Shown: positions 22,562 through 36,127, numbered from the stretch's first letter. The stretch is 64,000 bases of DNA from Arachis hypogaea (GCF_003086295.3 NC_092045.1:88736693-88800692); one strand, 5' to 3'. Notes: generated from the letters alone by a model not told the origin. Numbers and translations are program-made.

Positions 22562-25500
22562 ATGATTGTCGTCAGCTAGAACTGTTGAGGAATGGCAGTC
22601 TCTTCGACAGTATATGAACTAAAAAGTATTTGTAAATTTTGCAGGCCGTCCCTTTTGTTTCTTATAGAAACCAAAGCTACTAAACTAAGTTGTGATAGAA
22701 TTAGGAGAAAGTTAAGTTTTGATAACATATTTTGTGTAGAATTTCGGAGACTTTTCGGGAGACTTTGTATTTTTTGGAAGAGTAATGTAAATATTCATGT
22801 TTATGCTTGAGGTGATAATTTTATTAAAACTAAAGTTAGCAGTGGCAATGACAAGGATTGGGAGACTATTTTCGTTTATGGTCATCCATACTACAAGAAA
22901 AGGAAGAAATTATGGAAGGATTTAATTTTTGTAAATAATAGTCTGGCACAGCCAACAGTGTTGATCGGAGACTTTAACGATGTTATTTCTCAAGATGAGA
23001 AGGTAGGTCTACACCTTAAACCAAGTTGTCAGATAGAAGCTTTCAGAAATTTTGTACATGAGAATGCTCTCTTGGATATGGAACTTCAAGGGATGAAATA
23101 CACCTGGTTTAGTAATCCAAGGAATGGTTGTGTTACTAAGAAAAAGCTTGATAGGGTTTTCGTCAATTGGGAATGGAGAAGAGCTTTTCAACATGCCACA
23201 CTCTCAGCCTTACTGCCTATTAGCTCGGATCATGCTCCCCTAGTTCTCGATGTTAAACCTAGAGGTAGAAGGATTAAAAATTTTAAGTTTGAGGCCTTTT
23301 GGGTACACCATGCCGATTGTGACGCTGTTATAAGGAGAGGATGGAGCAGTTCTGGCTATACTGGTTCTGATCACTGGAAAAATCTGAATCGAAGGATACA
23401 GAATTGCAAGAAGGAATTAACCAAATGGAATAGAACTAGCTTTAAGAAGGCTGATGTGGAAATAGAAAATTTAAGGCTTCGCCTCAAACAACTGTAGGAA
23501 GCGGATTTTACAGAGACTCAGCAACAGGAGCTCTATAGGCTTAAATTGGAGATCACCAGATTATGGAGACAAGAGGAGAAATATTGGGGTCAGAGGTCGA
23601 GGGTGAAATGGCTGAATTTTGGGGACAAGAATACTTCCTTCTTCCATAATTCTACCATTCAAAGAAGAGATAGAAATAGGATAGAGAGACTAAAAAATTC
23701 TACAGGAAATTGGATGTGTGGGAAAAAGGGAGATTCTCAAGCTAGCAGCGGCTCACTTTCAGAATCTTTTTATGGCTACAGAGAATCTAGATATGACTGC
23801 TTGCATAAGCCATGTTTCTGTCAGAATGACTGAGGATATGAATGGGAAGCTCATGGAGGAGGTTACTGATCAGGAAATTAAAGAGGCTACTTTCAGTCTA
23901 GGAAGTTTTAAGGCGCCAGGACCATATGGTTTAAATGGTCTCTTCTTTCAAAAATACTGGTCAGTTGTCGGTAAAGAGGTTTGTGATGTTGTTAAGAGTT
24001 TTTTTTTTTGTGATGGAAATATACTGAGTAGCTTTGGGGAAACTTTTATAGTTTTGGTCTCTAAGACTAACCACCCGAAAACTCTAAATCAACTTAGGCC
24101 AATTAGTTGCTGTAACTTTGTTTATAAGGTTATCTCCAGGGTGTTGGTTGGTAGGCTTAGGAGAATAATAGATAAAATCAATTCACCCATTCAGAGGGCT
24201 TTTGTGGGAGGCCGCTTGATTCAAGATAACTTGGTAATAGTGCAAAAAATATTCCATGATTTGAATAGGAAATGGGCGAATGCTTCCAAGAACTTAGCCA
24301 TTAAGATTGATATGAATAAAGCTTATGATAAGATGGAGTGGTCATTTCTAGAAGCTACTCTAAGCGTTATTGGGTTTAACTCGCATTAGATAAAGATGTT
24401 GATGAACTGTGTTAGCCAAGTTAGTTATAAGATTAAGATAAATGGACTTTTATCAACGACCATTAAGCCGCAGAGGGGACTTCGGTAGGGAGATCCTTTA
24501 TCGTCGTACTTGTTTATCATAGCGGTTGAGGTTTTTACCATCCTGATGGATAAGGCTAGAGAAGAAGGCAGAATTTTAAGAGTTAAAATCGTCCCTACTG
24601 CACCGGCTATTTCACACCTCCTTTTTGCGGATGATCGTATATTCTCAAAAGATAGTGAGGAGAAAATTTACCAGCTTGTTAATATTTTGAACATTTACAC
24701 TGAAGCCTTAGGACAGAGAATCAATTTGGACAAGTCGAGGATCACGTTTGGGAGCCTGATTCCTATTAGGAATAGATTTGAAATAGAAGAGATATTGGGT
24801 TTGTCAGCTTGGGATAAATTGGATAAGTATCTTGGGCTTCCGGCTCACTGGGGAAATTCAAAGAATAAAGCTCTAAGTTGGATTGAGGATAGAGTGGTGG
24901 ATAAACTAGGAGATTGGAAACAAAAACTCCTTAATCAAGCTGGGAAAGGAGGTCCTCATCAAATCAATTGTTCAAGCGCTACCTGCCTATACTATGAATG
25001 TGATTCTTTTTTCTAAAGGGTTTTGTGATAGGCTTAGTAAGAGAATAGCCAAATTTTGGTAGGCGTCTTCAGGAAAGGAAAGAGGTGTCCGTTGGAAGAG
25101 TTGGGATAATTTTTGTGTTAGTAAAAAGGATGGAGGTATTGGGTTTAAGGATTTATATAGTCAGAATATAACAGATTTGGCAAAACAAGCGTGGAGAATT
25201 TTGGAAAATCCTAAAGCAATTTAGTTTCAGGTACTAAAAGCTATTTACTTTCCAAATGAGGATTTTAAGGATGCTACAGTAGGAAGGGCCGTATCATGGA
25301 TGTGAAAAATTATACATGGTAGAAATTTTCTTTTGAAAAATAAAAGATGGTTAATAGGGAATGGTGAGAGAGTGAAAATCTTGGAAGATAAGTGGATAAT
25401 AAATATGGATAAGAATCCTGTGAGTAGAAATCTTGATATTAGGTTTGTCAAGGATCTGATTTTTGAGGGAGAGGGGGTGGAATTTGAATAAATTAAAGAA

Positions 25501-25886
25501 ATATTTCGATGGAGCTTCGGTCGAAAAAATCATTAGAACCCCAGTAAGTCTTTTTGGAAGGGAGGATAGGTTCAGCTGGCCTTTCAGAATAGATGTCAAT
25601 TACACTATCAAGACGAGATATTATACTGCTAGAACGAAAGGAGCTTCGGTAATACTAATAACCCATCTTCCAGTGAAGATTTAAAGTTTTTTGTGGCAAC
25701 AGATTTGGAAATTAAGAGTTCCTTAGAATATCAGAACCTTTCTATGGCGAGTTTCGCATAACATTTTACCTGTTTTTGGAAATCTTTTTAATAAAAGAAT
25801 AACTAACACCCATATACGTCCTATTTGTTTGCAGGAACCGGAGACCACTGAGCATGCTTTGCTGCTATGCCCTTGGACAAGGACAG
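22562..25886 (+). pseudogene. LINE ORF2: endonuclease and reverse transcriptase, with nonsense codons
   Basis: Starts at ATG 22562 and reads MIVVS-stop-NC-stop-G where plant L1s have SWNCRG: Trp and Arg codons became stops. Endonuclease motifs follow: IGDFNDV near 22960, KLDRVF near 23145 and SDHAPLVL near 23227. The reverse-transcriptase region runs about 23850-24900, with IKIDMNKAYDKMEW near 24300 and the catalytic FADD near 24625. LR-stop-GDPLSSYL near 24484 carries a CAG to TAG change. The C-terminal part ends in ICLQEPETTEHALLLCPW, a zf-RVT-like block, where element B interrupts it. It would have carried out target-primed reverse transcription. Several stops and single-base frameshifts make it inactive. 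Confidence 0.87.
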
Positions 25887-27563
25887 TGGTGGACGAAATT
25901 GTGATTCGTACTCTTTGTACTTGTATGAAATTTAATTCGAGATAATAGCTCTTTACTATGTGTGGTCACAACTCCGTTCAACTAACCAGCAAGTGTATTG
26001 GGTCGTCCATGTAATAAACCTTACGTGAGTAAGGGTCGATCCCACAGAGATTGTTGGTATGAAGCAAGCTATGGTCATCTTGTAAATCTCAGTCAGGCGG
26101 ATTATAATTGATTATGGATTTTTGAAAAATAATAAATAATAAGCAGGAAATAAAGATAAATAACATATGATAGAAATACTTATGCAAATTAATGGTGGGA
26201 ATTTCAGATAAGCGTATGGAGATACTGTGCCCTTTCTTTTTCTACTTTCCTACTTCTTCCTTCAATCTTTCTTACTCCTTTCCATGGCAAGCTGTATGTA
26301 GGGCATCACTGTTGTCAATGGATACATCCCATCCTTTCAGTGAAAAAGGTCCAAATGCTCTGTCACAGCACGGCTAATCATCTGTCGGTTCTCAATCAGG
26401 TTGGAATAGAATCCCTTGATTCTTTTGCGTCTGTCACTAACGCCCAGCCTTCAGGAGTTTGAAGCTCGTCACAGTCATTCAATCCCGGAATCCTACTCGG
26501 AATACCACAGACAAGGTTAGACTTTTCGGATTCCCATGAATGCCCCCATCAATTCTAGCTTATACCACGAAGATTCTGATTAAGGAATCCAAGAGATATA
26601 CGCCCGGCCTAAGGTAGAACGGAAGTGGTTGTCAATCACGTGTGTTCATAGGTGAGAATGATGATGAGTGTCACGGATCATCACATTCATCAAGTTGAAG
26701 TGCAACGAATATCTTAGAAATAGGAATAAAGAGAATTGAATAGAAACAGTAGTAATTGCATTAAAACTTGAGGTACAGCAGAGCTCCACACCCTTAATCT
26801 ATGGTGTGTAGAAACTCCACCGTTGAAAATACATAAGTGAAAGGTTCAGGCATGGCCGAATGGCCAGCCCCCCAAAACGTGATCAATAGTCTCCTTAGAT
26901 GAAGAATAAAATAAAACTGAGACCAAAAGATGTCTAATACAATAGTAAATTATCCTATTTATACTAGACTAGCTACTAGGGTTTACATGAGTAAGTAATT
27001 GATGCATAAATCCACTTTCGGGGCCCACTTAGTGTGTGTTTGGGCTGAGCTTGATCTATCCACGAGCTGAGGCTTCTCTTGGAGTTGAACGCTAAGTTGT
27101 AACGTGTTTTGGGCGTTCAATTCCGGGTCGTGACGTGTTTCTGGCGTTTTACTCCAGACAGCAACATGGAACTGGCGTTGAGCGCCAGTTTACGTCATCA
27201 ATTACCGAATAAAGCATGGACTATTATATATTTCTGGAAAGCTCTGGATGTCTACTTTCCAGAGCTGTTAAGAACGCGCCATTTGGAGTTCTGTAGCTCC
27301 AGAAAATCCATTTCGAGTGCAGGGAGGTCAGATTCCAACAACATCAGCAGTCCTTTGTCAGCCTCCTTATCAGAGTTTTGCTCAAGTCCCTCAATTTCAG
27401 CCAGAAATTATCTGAAATCACAGAAAAACACACAAACTCATAGTAAAGTCCAGAAATGTGAATTTAACATAAAAGCTAATGAAAACATCCCTAAAATTAG
27501 CTTGAACTTACTAAAAACTACCTAAAAACAATGCCAAAAAGCGTATAAATTATCCGCTCATCA
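25887..27563 (-). repeat. 3' LTR of element B
   Basis: Reads TGGTGGACGAAATT...CCGCTCATCA on the + strand. It holds four palindromes starting at 27081, 27112, 27143 and 27174 (31-bp steps), and a TGGCC-GAAT-GGCCA hairpin at 26853-26866. Confidence 0.9.
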
Positions 27564-27601
27564 CAACACCAAACTTAAATTGTTGCTTGTCCCCAAGCAA
27601 C
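27564..27601 (-). promoter_or_regulatory. GGGA hairpin and polypurine-tract-like site of element B
   Basis: On the - strand: GTTGCTTG-GGGA-CAAGCAAC (27601-27582), then AATTTAAGTTTGGTGTTG up to the LTR. Same layout as 2547-2584. Confidence 0.6.
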
Positions 27602-28713
27602 TGAAAATTAAATAGGATAAAAATAAGAGAATATACTATAAATTCCAGAATATCAATGAATATTAATTATAATTAGATGAGCGGGACTTGTAACTTTTTG
27701 CTTCTGAACAGTTTTGGCATCTCACTTTTCCTTTGAAGTTTAGAATGATTGGCTTCTCTAGGAACTTAGAATTTCGGATAGTGTTATTGACTTTCCTAGT
27801 TAAGTATGTTGATTCTTGAACACAGCTACTTATGAGTCTTGGCCGTGGCCCTAAGCACTTTGTTTTCCAGTATTACCACCGGATACATAAATGCCACAGA
27901 CACATGAATGGGTGAACCTTTTCAGATTGTGACTCAGCTTTGCTAGAGTTCCCAGTTAGAGGTATCCAGAGCTCTTAAGCACAGTCTTTTTGTTTTGGAT
28001 CACGACTTTAACCACTCAGTCTCAAGCTTTTCACTTGGACCTTCATGACACAAGGACATGGTTAGGGACAGCTTGATTTAGCCGCTTAGGCCTGGATTTA
28101 AATTTCCTTGGGCCCTCCTATCCATTGATGCTCAAAGCCTTGGATCCTTTTTACCCTTGCCTTTTGGTTTTAAGGGCTATTGGCTTTTTCTGCTTGCTTT
28201 TTTTTTCGCAAGCCTTTGATTTTTCACTGCTTTTTCTTGCTTCAAGAATCAATTTTATGATTTTTCAGATCATCAATAACATTTCTCTTTGTTCATCATT
28301 CTTTCAAGAGCCAACAATTTTAACATTCATAAACAACAAGATAAAAAATATGCACTGTTCAAGCATTCATTCAGAAAACAAAAAGTATTTTTACCACATC
28401 AATATAATTAGACTAAATTCAAGGATAAATTCGAAATTCATGTACTTCTTGTTCTTTTGAATTAAAACATTTTTCATTTAAGAGAGGTGAAGGATTCATG
28501 AAGTTATTCATAGCTTTAAGACATAGTTTCTACTACTAATGATCATGAAGTAGAGACACAAAACATAAAAACCGAAAAGCAGAAAGAAATAAGAACAAGG
28601 AATGAATCCACCTTAGTGGCGTCTTCTTCTTGAAGGACCAACAATGTCCTTAAGCTCTTCTATGTCCCTTCCTTGCCTTTGTTGCTCCTCCCTCATTGCT
28701 CTTTGATCTTCTC

Positions 28714-29751
28714 TTATTTCATGGAGTGCTCATGATGTTCCACCCTTAGTTGTTCCACATTGTAGCTCAAATCTTCTAGGGAAGTGTTGAGTTGTTCCCA
28801 ATAGTTGTTGGGAAGAAAGTGCATCCCTTGAGGCATCTCAGGGATTTCTTGATGATGAGCTTCCTCATGCATCTCTTGAGATCCGTGGAGGGTCTCTCTT
28901 GCTTGCTCCATCCTCTTCTTGGTGATGGGCTTATCCTCTTCAATGAGGATGTCTCCTTCTATGATAACTCCACCTGAGTAACATAGATGGCAAATAAGGT
29001 AAGGAAAAGCTAGCCTTGTCGTGTTGGAGGGCTTATCGGCTATTTTGTAGATTTCATGGGAGATGACTTCATGAACTTCTACTTTCTCTCCAATCATGAT
29101 GCTATGAATCATGATGGCCCGATCCACAGTAACTTCAGATCGGTTGCTAGTGGGAATGATGGAGCGTTGAATGAACTCTAACCATCCTCTAGCTACAGGC
29201 TTGAGGTCCAGTCTTCTCAGTTGAATTGGCTTGTCTTTGGAGTCTCTTTTCCATTGAGCTCCTTCCACACATATGTCCATAAGGACTTGGTCCAACCTTT
29301 GATTAAAGTTGACCCTTCTAGTGTAGGGGTGTTCATCTCCTTGCATCATGGACAAGTGGAATGCCAACCTCACATTTTCCGGACTAAAATCTAAGTATTT
29401 CCCCCGAACCATTGTGAGATAATTTTTTGGACTTGGATTCACACTTTGATCATGGTTCCTAGTGATCCATGCATTGGCATAGAACTCTTGAACCATTAAG
29501 ATTCTGACTTGTTGCATGGGGTTGGTTAGGACTTCCCAACCTCTTTTTCGGATCTCATGTCAGATCTCCGGATACTCATTTTTCTTGATCTTGAAAGGGA
29601 CCTCAGGGATCACCTTCTTCTTTGCCACAACATCATAGAAGTGGTCTTGATGGCATTTGGAGATGAATCTTTCCATCTCCCATGACTCGGAGGTGGAAGC
29701 TTTTGTCTTCCCTTTTCCTTTTCTAGAGGATTCTCCGGCCTTAGGTGCCAT
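28714..29751 (-). pseudogene. ORF2 of element B, inactivated
   Basis: Homologue of the E1 and C ORF2 proteins, starting MAPKAGESSRKGKGK at 29751. Comparison with the C copy shows two lesions. One is a CGA to TGA nonsense change in the PEIRHEI block near 29557, a CpG-type transition. The other is a deletion of about 10 bp near 28725 that shifts the frame and replaces the C-terminal coiled-coil tail with HSMK-stop. Between the lesions the protein is well preserved (NYLTMVRGKYLDFSPENVR, DLKPVARGWLEFIQRSIIPT). Function unknown, as for the other copies. Confidence 0.75.
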
Positions 29752-29806
29752 TGATGGTAATGGAAAAACAAAAAGATTATGCTTTGACCACACCAAACTT
29801 AAAATA

Positions 29807-29824
29807 TTGCTCGCCCTCGAGCAA
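29807..29824 (-). other. AGGG-loop hairpin before ORF2 of element B
   Basis: On the - strand: TTGCTCG-AGGG-CGAGCAA, 7-bp stem, followed by TTTAAGTTTGGTGTGG. The stem keeps pairing, although it differs from the GCTTG/CAAGC form in E1. Confidence 0.65.
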
Positions 29825-30277
29825 GAGAAGAAAGAAAAGAAGAGGAAGAAGAAGAAAATATGGAGGAGGGTGAGGGAATGTGTTTCGGCCAAGGTGTAGA
29901 AGAGGGGGTTTGTGTTGTGTGAAAATGAAGTAGAATAGAAGGGTATATATAGGGAGGGGAGTGGGTGGAGTTTCGGTCATTTAGGGTGGGTTTGGGTGGG
30001 AAAGATTTTTGAATTTTGAAGATAGGTGGGGTTTATGGGGAAGAGTGGATGGATGTGAGTGGTGAAGGGGGTAATTGGGAAGAGAGATTGAAGTTGTTGG
30101 GAAGTGTGTTTATTGGAAAGAGAGAATGAATGTTGAGAAGAGGAGAGAATATGTTAGGTGGGGATCCTGTAGGGTCCACAGATCCTGAGATGATCCTGTG
30201 GGGTCCACAGATCCTGAGGTGTCAAGGATTTACATCCCTGCACCAATTAGGCATGTAAAATGCCTTTGCACACCATT

Positions 30278-30520
30278 CTGGCGTTTAAATGCCGAAGTGA
30301 TGCACACTCTGGGCGTTCAACGCCCATGTGCAGCATGTTTCTGGCGTTGAACGCCAGTTCCATGCTTGTTACTGGCGTTCAGTGCCAGCTTTCCTCAAGG
30401 CACATTCCTGGCGTTCAAACGCCAGAATGTTGCTTGTTTCTGGCGTTCAGCGCCAGATCCATGCTCTGTTCTGGCGTTGAACGCCAGCCAGATGCACCTT
30501 ACTGGCGTTTAAACGCCAGT
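30278..30520. repeat. Palindrome array between gag-pro and ORF2 of element B
   Basis: Eight copies of GGCGTT-N-AACGCC-like palindromes. Cores start at 30280, 30312, 30343, 30374, 30410, 30442, 30473 and 30504 (steps 32, 31, 31, 36, 32, 31, 31). Intervening bases vary while the dyads are kept. Confidence 0.85.
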
Positions 30521-30724
30521 AAGTCCTTCCTCCAAGGTGTGATTTTTCTTTTGCTATTTTTGATTCTATTTTTAATTTTAATAATTTTTTCGTGACTCCA
30601 CATGATCATGAACCTAATAAAACACAAAATAACAATAAAATGAAATTAAAATTAGATATATAAAAATTAGGTTGCCTCCCAACAAGCGCTTCTTTAGTGT
30701 CATTAGCTTGACAGTGGGCTCTCA

Positions 30725-33700
30725 TGGAGCCTCACAGATATTCAGAGCATGATGAGGGCCTCCCAACACCAAACTTAGAGTTTGAATGAGGGGGCTTCTC
30801 AACACCAAACTTAGAGTTTGGTTGTGGCCTCCCAACACCAAACTTAGAGTTTGACTGTGGGGGCTCTTTTTGACTCTGTACTGAAAGAAGCTTTTCATGC
30901 TTCCTCTCTATAGTTGCAGAGGAGGGTCCTTGAGCTTTAAACAAAGGTAGTCCCCATTCAATTGAAGGACTAATTCTCCTCTGTTAACATCAATCACAGG
31001 TTCTGCTGTGGCTAGGAAAGGTATTCTAAGGATGATGCATTCATCTTCTTCCTTCCTAGTGTCTAAGACTATGAAATCAGCAGGGATGTAAAGGCCTTCA
31101 ACCTTTACTAACACGTCCTCTACTAATCCATAAGGTTGTCTTACTGACTTGTCTGCCAATTGTAATGAGAATAAGCCAGGCTGTACCTCAATAATCCCTA
31201 GTTTCTCCATTATAGAGAGTGGCATAAGATTTATGCCTGACCCCAGGTCACACAGAGCCTTGTTAAAGGTCATGGTGCCTATAGTACAGGGTATTAAGAA
31301 TTTACCAGGATCTTTTCTCTTTTGAGGTAAAGTTTTCTGAATCCATGTATCTAGTTCACTAATGAGCAAGGGAGGTTCACCTTCCCAAGTCTCATTACTA
31401 AACAACTTGGCATTCAGCTTCATGATAGCTCCTAGATATTGAGCAACTTGCTCTCCAATCATATCTTCATCCTCTCCTGAGGAAGAATAGTCTTCAGAAC
31501 TCATGAATGGCAGAAGGAGATTTAATGGAATCTCTATGGTCTCTATATGAGTCTCAGATTCTTTCAGGTCCTCAATAGGGAATTCCTTCTTGTTTGAGAG
31601 ACGTCCCAGGAGATCTTCCTCACTAGGATTTTTGTCCTTCTCCTCCCTTGTGCATTCGGCCATATTGATTACATCAATTTCCTTGCACTCTCCTTTTGGA
31701 TTCTCTTCTGTATTACTTGGGAGAATCCTGGGAAGAGTTTCAATGATTTTCTTACTCAGCTGGCCCACTTGTGCCTCCAGATTTCTAATGGAGGACCTTG
31801 TTTCACTCATGAAACTTAAAGTGGCCTTTGACAGCTCAGAGACTAAGTTTGCTAAATTAGAGGGGCTCTGTTCAGAATTCTCTGTCTGTTGCTGAGAAGA
31901 TGATGGAAAAGGCTTGTTATTACTGAGCCTATTTCTTCCACCATTATTAAAGCCTTGTTGAGGCTTTGTTGATCCTTCCATGAGAAATTTGGATGATTTC
32001 TCCATGATGAGTTATAGGTGTTTCCATAAGGTTCACCCATGTAATTAACCTCTGCCATTGCAGGGTTTTCAGGATCATAAGCTTCTTCAGAAGCTGCCTC
32101 TTTAGTACTGTTGGATGCATTTTGCCATCCATTCAGACCTTGAGAGATCATGTTGACTTGCTGAGTCAACACTTTGTTCTGAGCCAATATGGCATTCAGA
32201 GCATCAATTTCAAGAACTCTCTTCCTCTGAGGCGTCCCACTATTCACGGAATTCATCTCAGACGTGTACATGAATTGGTTATTTGCAACCATGTCAATAA
32301 GTTCTTGAGCCTCTTCAGGCATTTTCTTTAGGTGAATAGATGATGAGCGGATATTTTATACGCTTTTTGGGGGTAATTTCATGTAGATTTTAGTATGTTT
32401 TAATTAGTTTTTAATAAAATATTATTAGTTTTTAGGCAAAAATCATATTTCTGGATTTTACTATGAGTTTGTGTGTTTTTCTGTGATTTCAGGTATTTTC
32501 TGGCTGAAATTGAGGGAGTTGAGCAAAAATCTGAGTTAGGCTGAAAAAGGACTGCTGATGCTGTTGGATCCTGACCTCCCTGCACTCGGAATGGATTTTT
32601 TGGAGCTACAGGAGTCCAATTGTCGCGCTCTCAACGGCGTTGGAAAGTAGACATCCAGGGCTTTCCAGAAACATATAATAGTCCATACTTTGCACGAAGA
32701 TAGATGACGTGAACTGGCGTTCAACGCCAGTTTCATGCTGCTGTCTGGCGTCTAGCGCCAGAAACAGGTTACAAGTTGGAGTTCAGCGCCCAAAACACGT
32801 TACAACCTGGTGTTCAACTCCAGAAATAGGCCAAGCACGTGAGAAGATTTAGTCTCAGCCCCAGCACACACCAAGTGGGCCCCAGAAGTGGATTTCTGCA
32901 CCAATTATCTTAGTTTACTCATTTTCTGTAAACCTAGGTTACTAGTTTACTATTTAAACAACTTTTAGAGACTTATCTTGTACCTCATGACATTTTCAGA
33001 TCTGAATTACATACTTTTTGACAGCATGAGTCTCTAAACTCCATTGTTGGGGGGTGAGGAGCTCTGTAGCATCTCGATGAATTAATACAATTACCTTTGT
33101 TTTTCATTTAAACACGCTTGTTCCTATCTAAGATGTTCATTCGCGCTTAAACATGAAGAAGGTGATGATCCGTGACACTCATCACCCTCCTCAATCCATG
33201 AACGTGTGCCTAACAAACACCTCCGTTCTACATCAGATTGAATGAGTATCTCTTAGCTTCCTTAATCAGAATCTTCGTGGTATAAGCTAGAACTGATGGC
33301 GGCCACTCTTGAGGATCCGGAAAGTCTAAACCTTGTCTGTGGTATTCCGAGTAGGATTCAAGGATTGAATGGCTGTGACGAGCTTCAAACTCGCGATTGC
33401 TGGGCGTGATGACAAACGCAAAAGGATCAATGGATCCTATTCCAACATGATCGAGAACCAACAGCTGATTAGCCGTGCTGTGACAGAGCATCTGGACCAT
33501 TTTCACTGAGAGGATGGGAGGTAACCACTGACAATGGCGACACCCTACATACAGCTTGCCATGGAAGGAGCCTTGCGTGTAGAAAAGGATTTCAAGGAAG
33601 AGTTGAAGTTCAGAGGACAAAGCATTTCCAAAACCCCAACATATTCTTCATTAATAAAGTAACAATTACTTATTCCAAATACTTTTACTTCTTACAATTA

Positions 33701-34595
33701 AATCCAGATAACCTTATTGACATCCTGACTAAGATTAATAAAATAAATATAGCTTGCTTCAAACCAATAATCTCCGTGGGATCGACCCTTACTCACGTAA
33801 GGTATTACTTGGACGACCCAGTGCACTTGCTGGTTAGTTGTACGGATTGCAAATTCGTGCACCAATAGATCCACCTGCAGAATGGTCCAATGACATCTTG
33901 GAAAACTCAGATAGACCATAATAGAATATATCTAATATGGTCCATTCTGAAAACATGTCAGAAGGACACTTTTTGGTCATCTGCTTATATCTTTCCCAAG
34001 CTTCATAGAGGGATTCACCATCTTTTTGCTTGAAGGTCTGAACATCCACTCTAAGCTTGCTCAGCTTTTGAGGAGGAAAGAATTTATCCAAGAAGGCCGT
34101 GACCAGCTTATCCCAGGAGTCCAGGCTATCTTTAGGTTGTGAGTCCAACCATGTTCTAGCTCTGTCTCTTACAGCAAAAGGGAAAAGCATGAGCCTGTAG
34201 ACTTCAGGATCTACTCCATTCGTCTTAACAATCTCACAAATCTGCAAGAATTCAGTTAAAAACTGGTAAGGATCTTCAGATGGAAGTCCATAAAACTTGC
34301 AGTTCTGTTGCATTAAAGCAACTAGTTGATGCTTAAGCTCAAAATTGTTTTCTCCAATGGCAAGAATGGAGATGCTTCTTCCATCAAATTTGGGCGTTGG
34401 TTTTGTGAAATCACCAAGCATTCTCCTTGCATTATTGTTGTTGGGTTCGACTGCCATCTCCTTCTCTTGTTCGAAAATTTCAGAAAGGTTGCCTCTGGAT
34501 TGTTGTAATTTAGCTTCTCTTAGTTTCCTCTTCAGAGTCCTTTCAGGTTCTGGATCAGCTTCAACAAGAGTGTCTTTTTCCTTCTTCTTGCTCAT
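30725..34595 (-). pseudogene. gag-pro: gag-protease of element B, split by a solo LTR and frameshifted
   Basis: Starts at 34595 (MSKKKEKDTLVEADPEPERT). The gag core (FAVRDRARTWLDSQPKDSL, FFPPQKLSKLRVDVQTFKQ) runs to about 33870. A solo LTR (32341-33864) interrupts it. The frame resumes at 32335 (EEAQELIDMVANNQFMY), shifts near 31950 and continues through NLEAQVGQLSKKI to a protease-like region: ALCDLGSGINLMPLSIMEKL, then IILRIPFLATAEPVIDV where relatives have ILGRPFLAT. A last shift near 30920 leads to the SNSKFGVG repeats at the C-terminus. Wording matches Athila-lineage gag-pro. The intact homologue is in element C. Gag would form the particle and the protease would mature it. Confidence 0.82.
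32341..33864 (+). mobile_element. Solo LTR (E1 family) inserted in gag of element B
   Basis: 1,524 bp, TGATGAGCGG...GTGCACCA, flanked by perfect 5-bp duplications ATAGA (32336-32340 and 33865-33869). No internal sequence remains, as expected after recombination between two LTRs. It contains palindromes starting at 32716, 32747, 32778 and 32809 (31-bp steps). Confidence 0.93.
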
Positions 34596-36103
34596 ATAGG
34601 GAAGAAGAGAACAAGAAAAGAAAGAGGAATCCTCTATGTCAGAGTAAAGAGGATCCTTATTGTTAGTAGAAGAAGAAAGGGACGAAGAGTGAAGAAGAAT
34701 GGGTAAGAATAGAGGTGGTGATCTGAGATGAAGAGAGATAGAATTTTGAAAATTAATTTAAAAAGACGTTAATAATTTCAAAAATTAGAGATAAGATATA
34801 ATTAAAATTAAAATTTAAAAGAATTTTTGAAAAAGAGAGAGGTATTTTCGAAAATTAGAGAGGGATGGGTAGTTAGTTGGTTTAGAAAAAGATAAGAAAC
34901 AAACAAAAAGTCAAATAGTTAGTTGAAAAAGATATTAATATTAAATTTGAAAAGATAAGAAGATAAGAAGTTAGATAAGATATTTTGAAATCAAATTTTT
35001 GAAAAAGATAAAATTTTGAAAAAGATATGATAAAAAGATAAGATATAAAAGATATGATAAGATATGTTTGAAAAAGATTTAATTTTTATAATTAAATTTA
35101 ATTACTTTACTAATAAGAAACTACAAGATAAGATTCTAGAATTTAAAGATTGAACTTTTTTTAACAAGAAAGTAACAAACTTCAAATTTTTGAATCAATC
35201 ACATTAATTGTTAGTGTAATTTCGAAATTTTTGAAATAAAGATAAGGAAGAGATTTTGAAAATATTTTGAAAAAGATTTTTAAAATTTTTGAAAAAAAGA
35301 AAAAAATGAAAAATATATGATTTTTGAAAGAAAGATTTTTGAAAAGATAAGATTTTTAAAATTTGAAAATTTGACTTGACTTGTAAGAAACAACTAATTT
35401 TGAAAATTTTTTACTAAGTCAACTTCAAAATTTCGAAATTTTGAGAGAAAAAAGGAAAAGATATTTTTTTATTTTTGAATTTTTAATGATGAGAGAGAAA
35501 AATTAAAAACGTCATTTTTGTGTTTTTCTCTTTTCTTTATGGATCAAAACAAAGAATGCATGCAAGAACACTATGAATGTCAAGATGAACACCAAGAACA
35601 CTATGAAGATCATGATGAACATCAAGAACATATTTTTGAAAAATTTTTGATGTAAAGAAAACATGCAAGACACCAAACTTAGAAATCTTTAATGCATGGA
35701 CTCTAACAAACGAAAAATGCATATGAAAAACAACAAACAATACAAAACAAGAAAACGTCAAGATCAAACAAGAAGACTTGTCAAGAACAACTTGAAGATC
35801 ATGAAGAACACCATGAATGCATGAATTTTTGAAAAATGCAAGAAAAATTTTTTAAAGCATGCAATTGACACCAAACTTAAAAGTTGACCCAAGACTTGAA
35901 TAAGAAACACAAAATATTTTTGATTTTTATGATTTTATGATTTTTTTGTATTTTTATTATTTTTTTCGAAAATTATATTTTAAGAAAACGACAATAAAGA
36001 AAAATTTTTGAAAGATTTTTTGAAAACTTTTTTGAAAAGAAAATAAAAAAAATTACCTAATCTGAGCAACAAGATGAACCGTCAGTTGTCTATACTCAAA
36101 CAA
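34596..36103 (-). other. Leader of element B
   Basis: About 1.5 kb between the primer-binding site and gag, very A/T-rich with many TTTTGAAAAAGAT-like units. It has AAGTTTGGTGTC motifs (reverse strand) near 35671 and 35870. Unlike the leader of C, it lacks a palindrome array. No gene. Confidence 0.6.
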
Positions 36104-36121
36104 TCCCCGACAACGGCGCCA
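36104..36121 (-). other. Primer-binding site of element B (tRNA-Asp, one mismatch)
   Basis: TGGCGCCGTTGTCGGGGA on the - strand. It differs from the perfect site in the Tat-like element at one base. Confidence 0.8.
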
Positions 36122-36127
36122 AAAACT

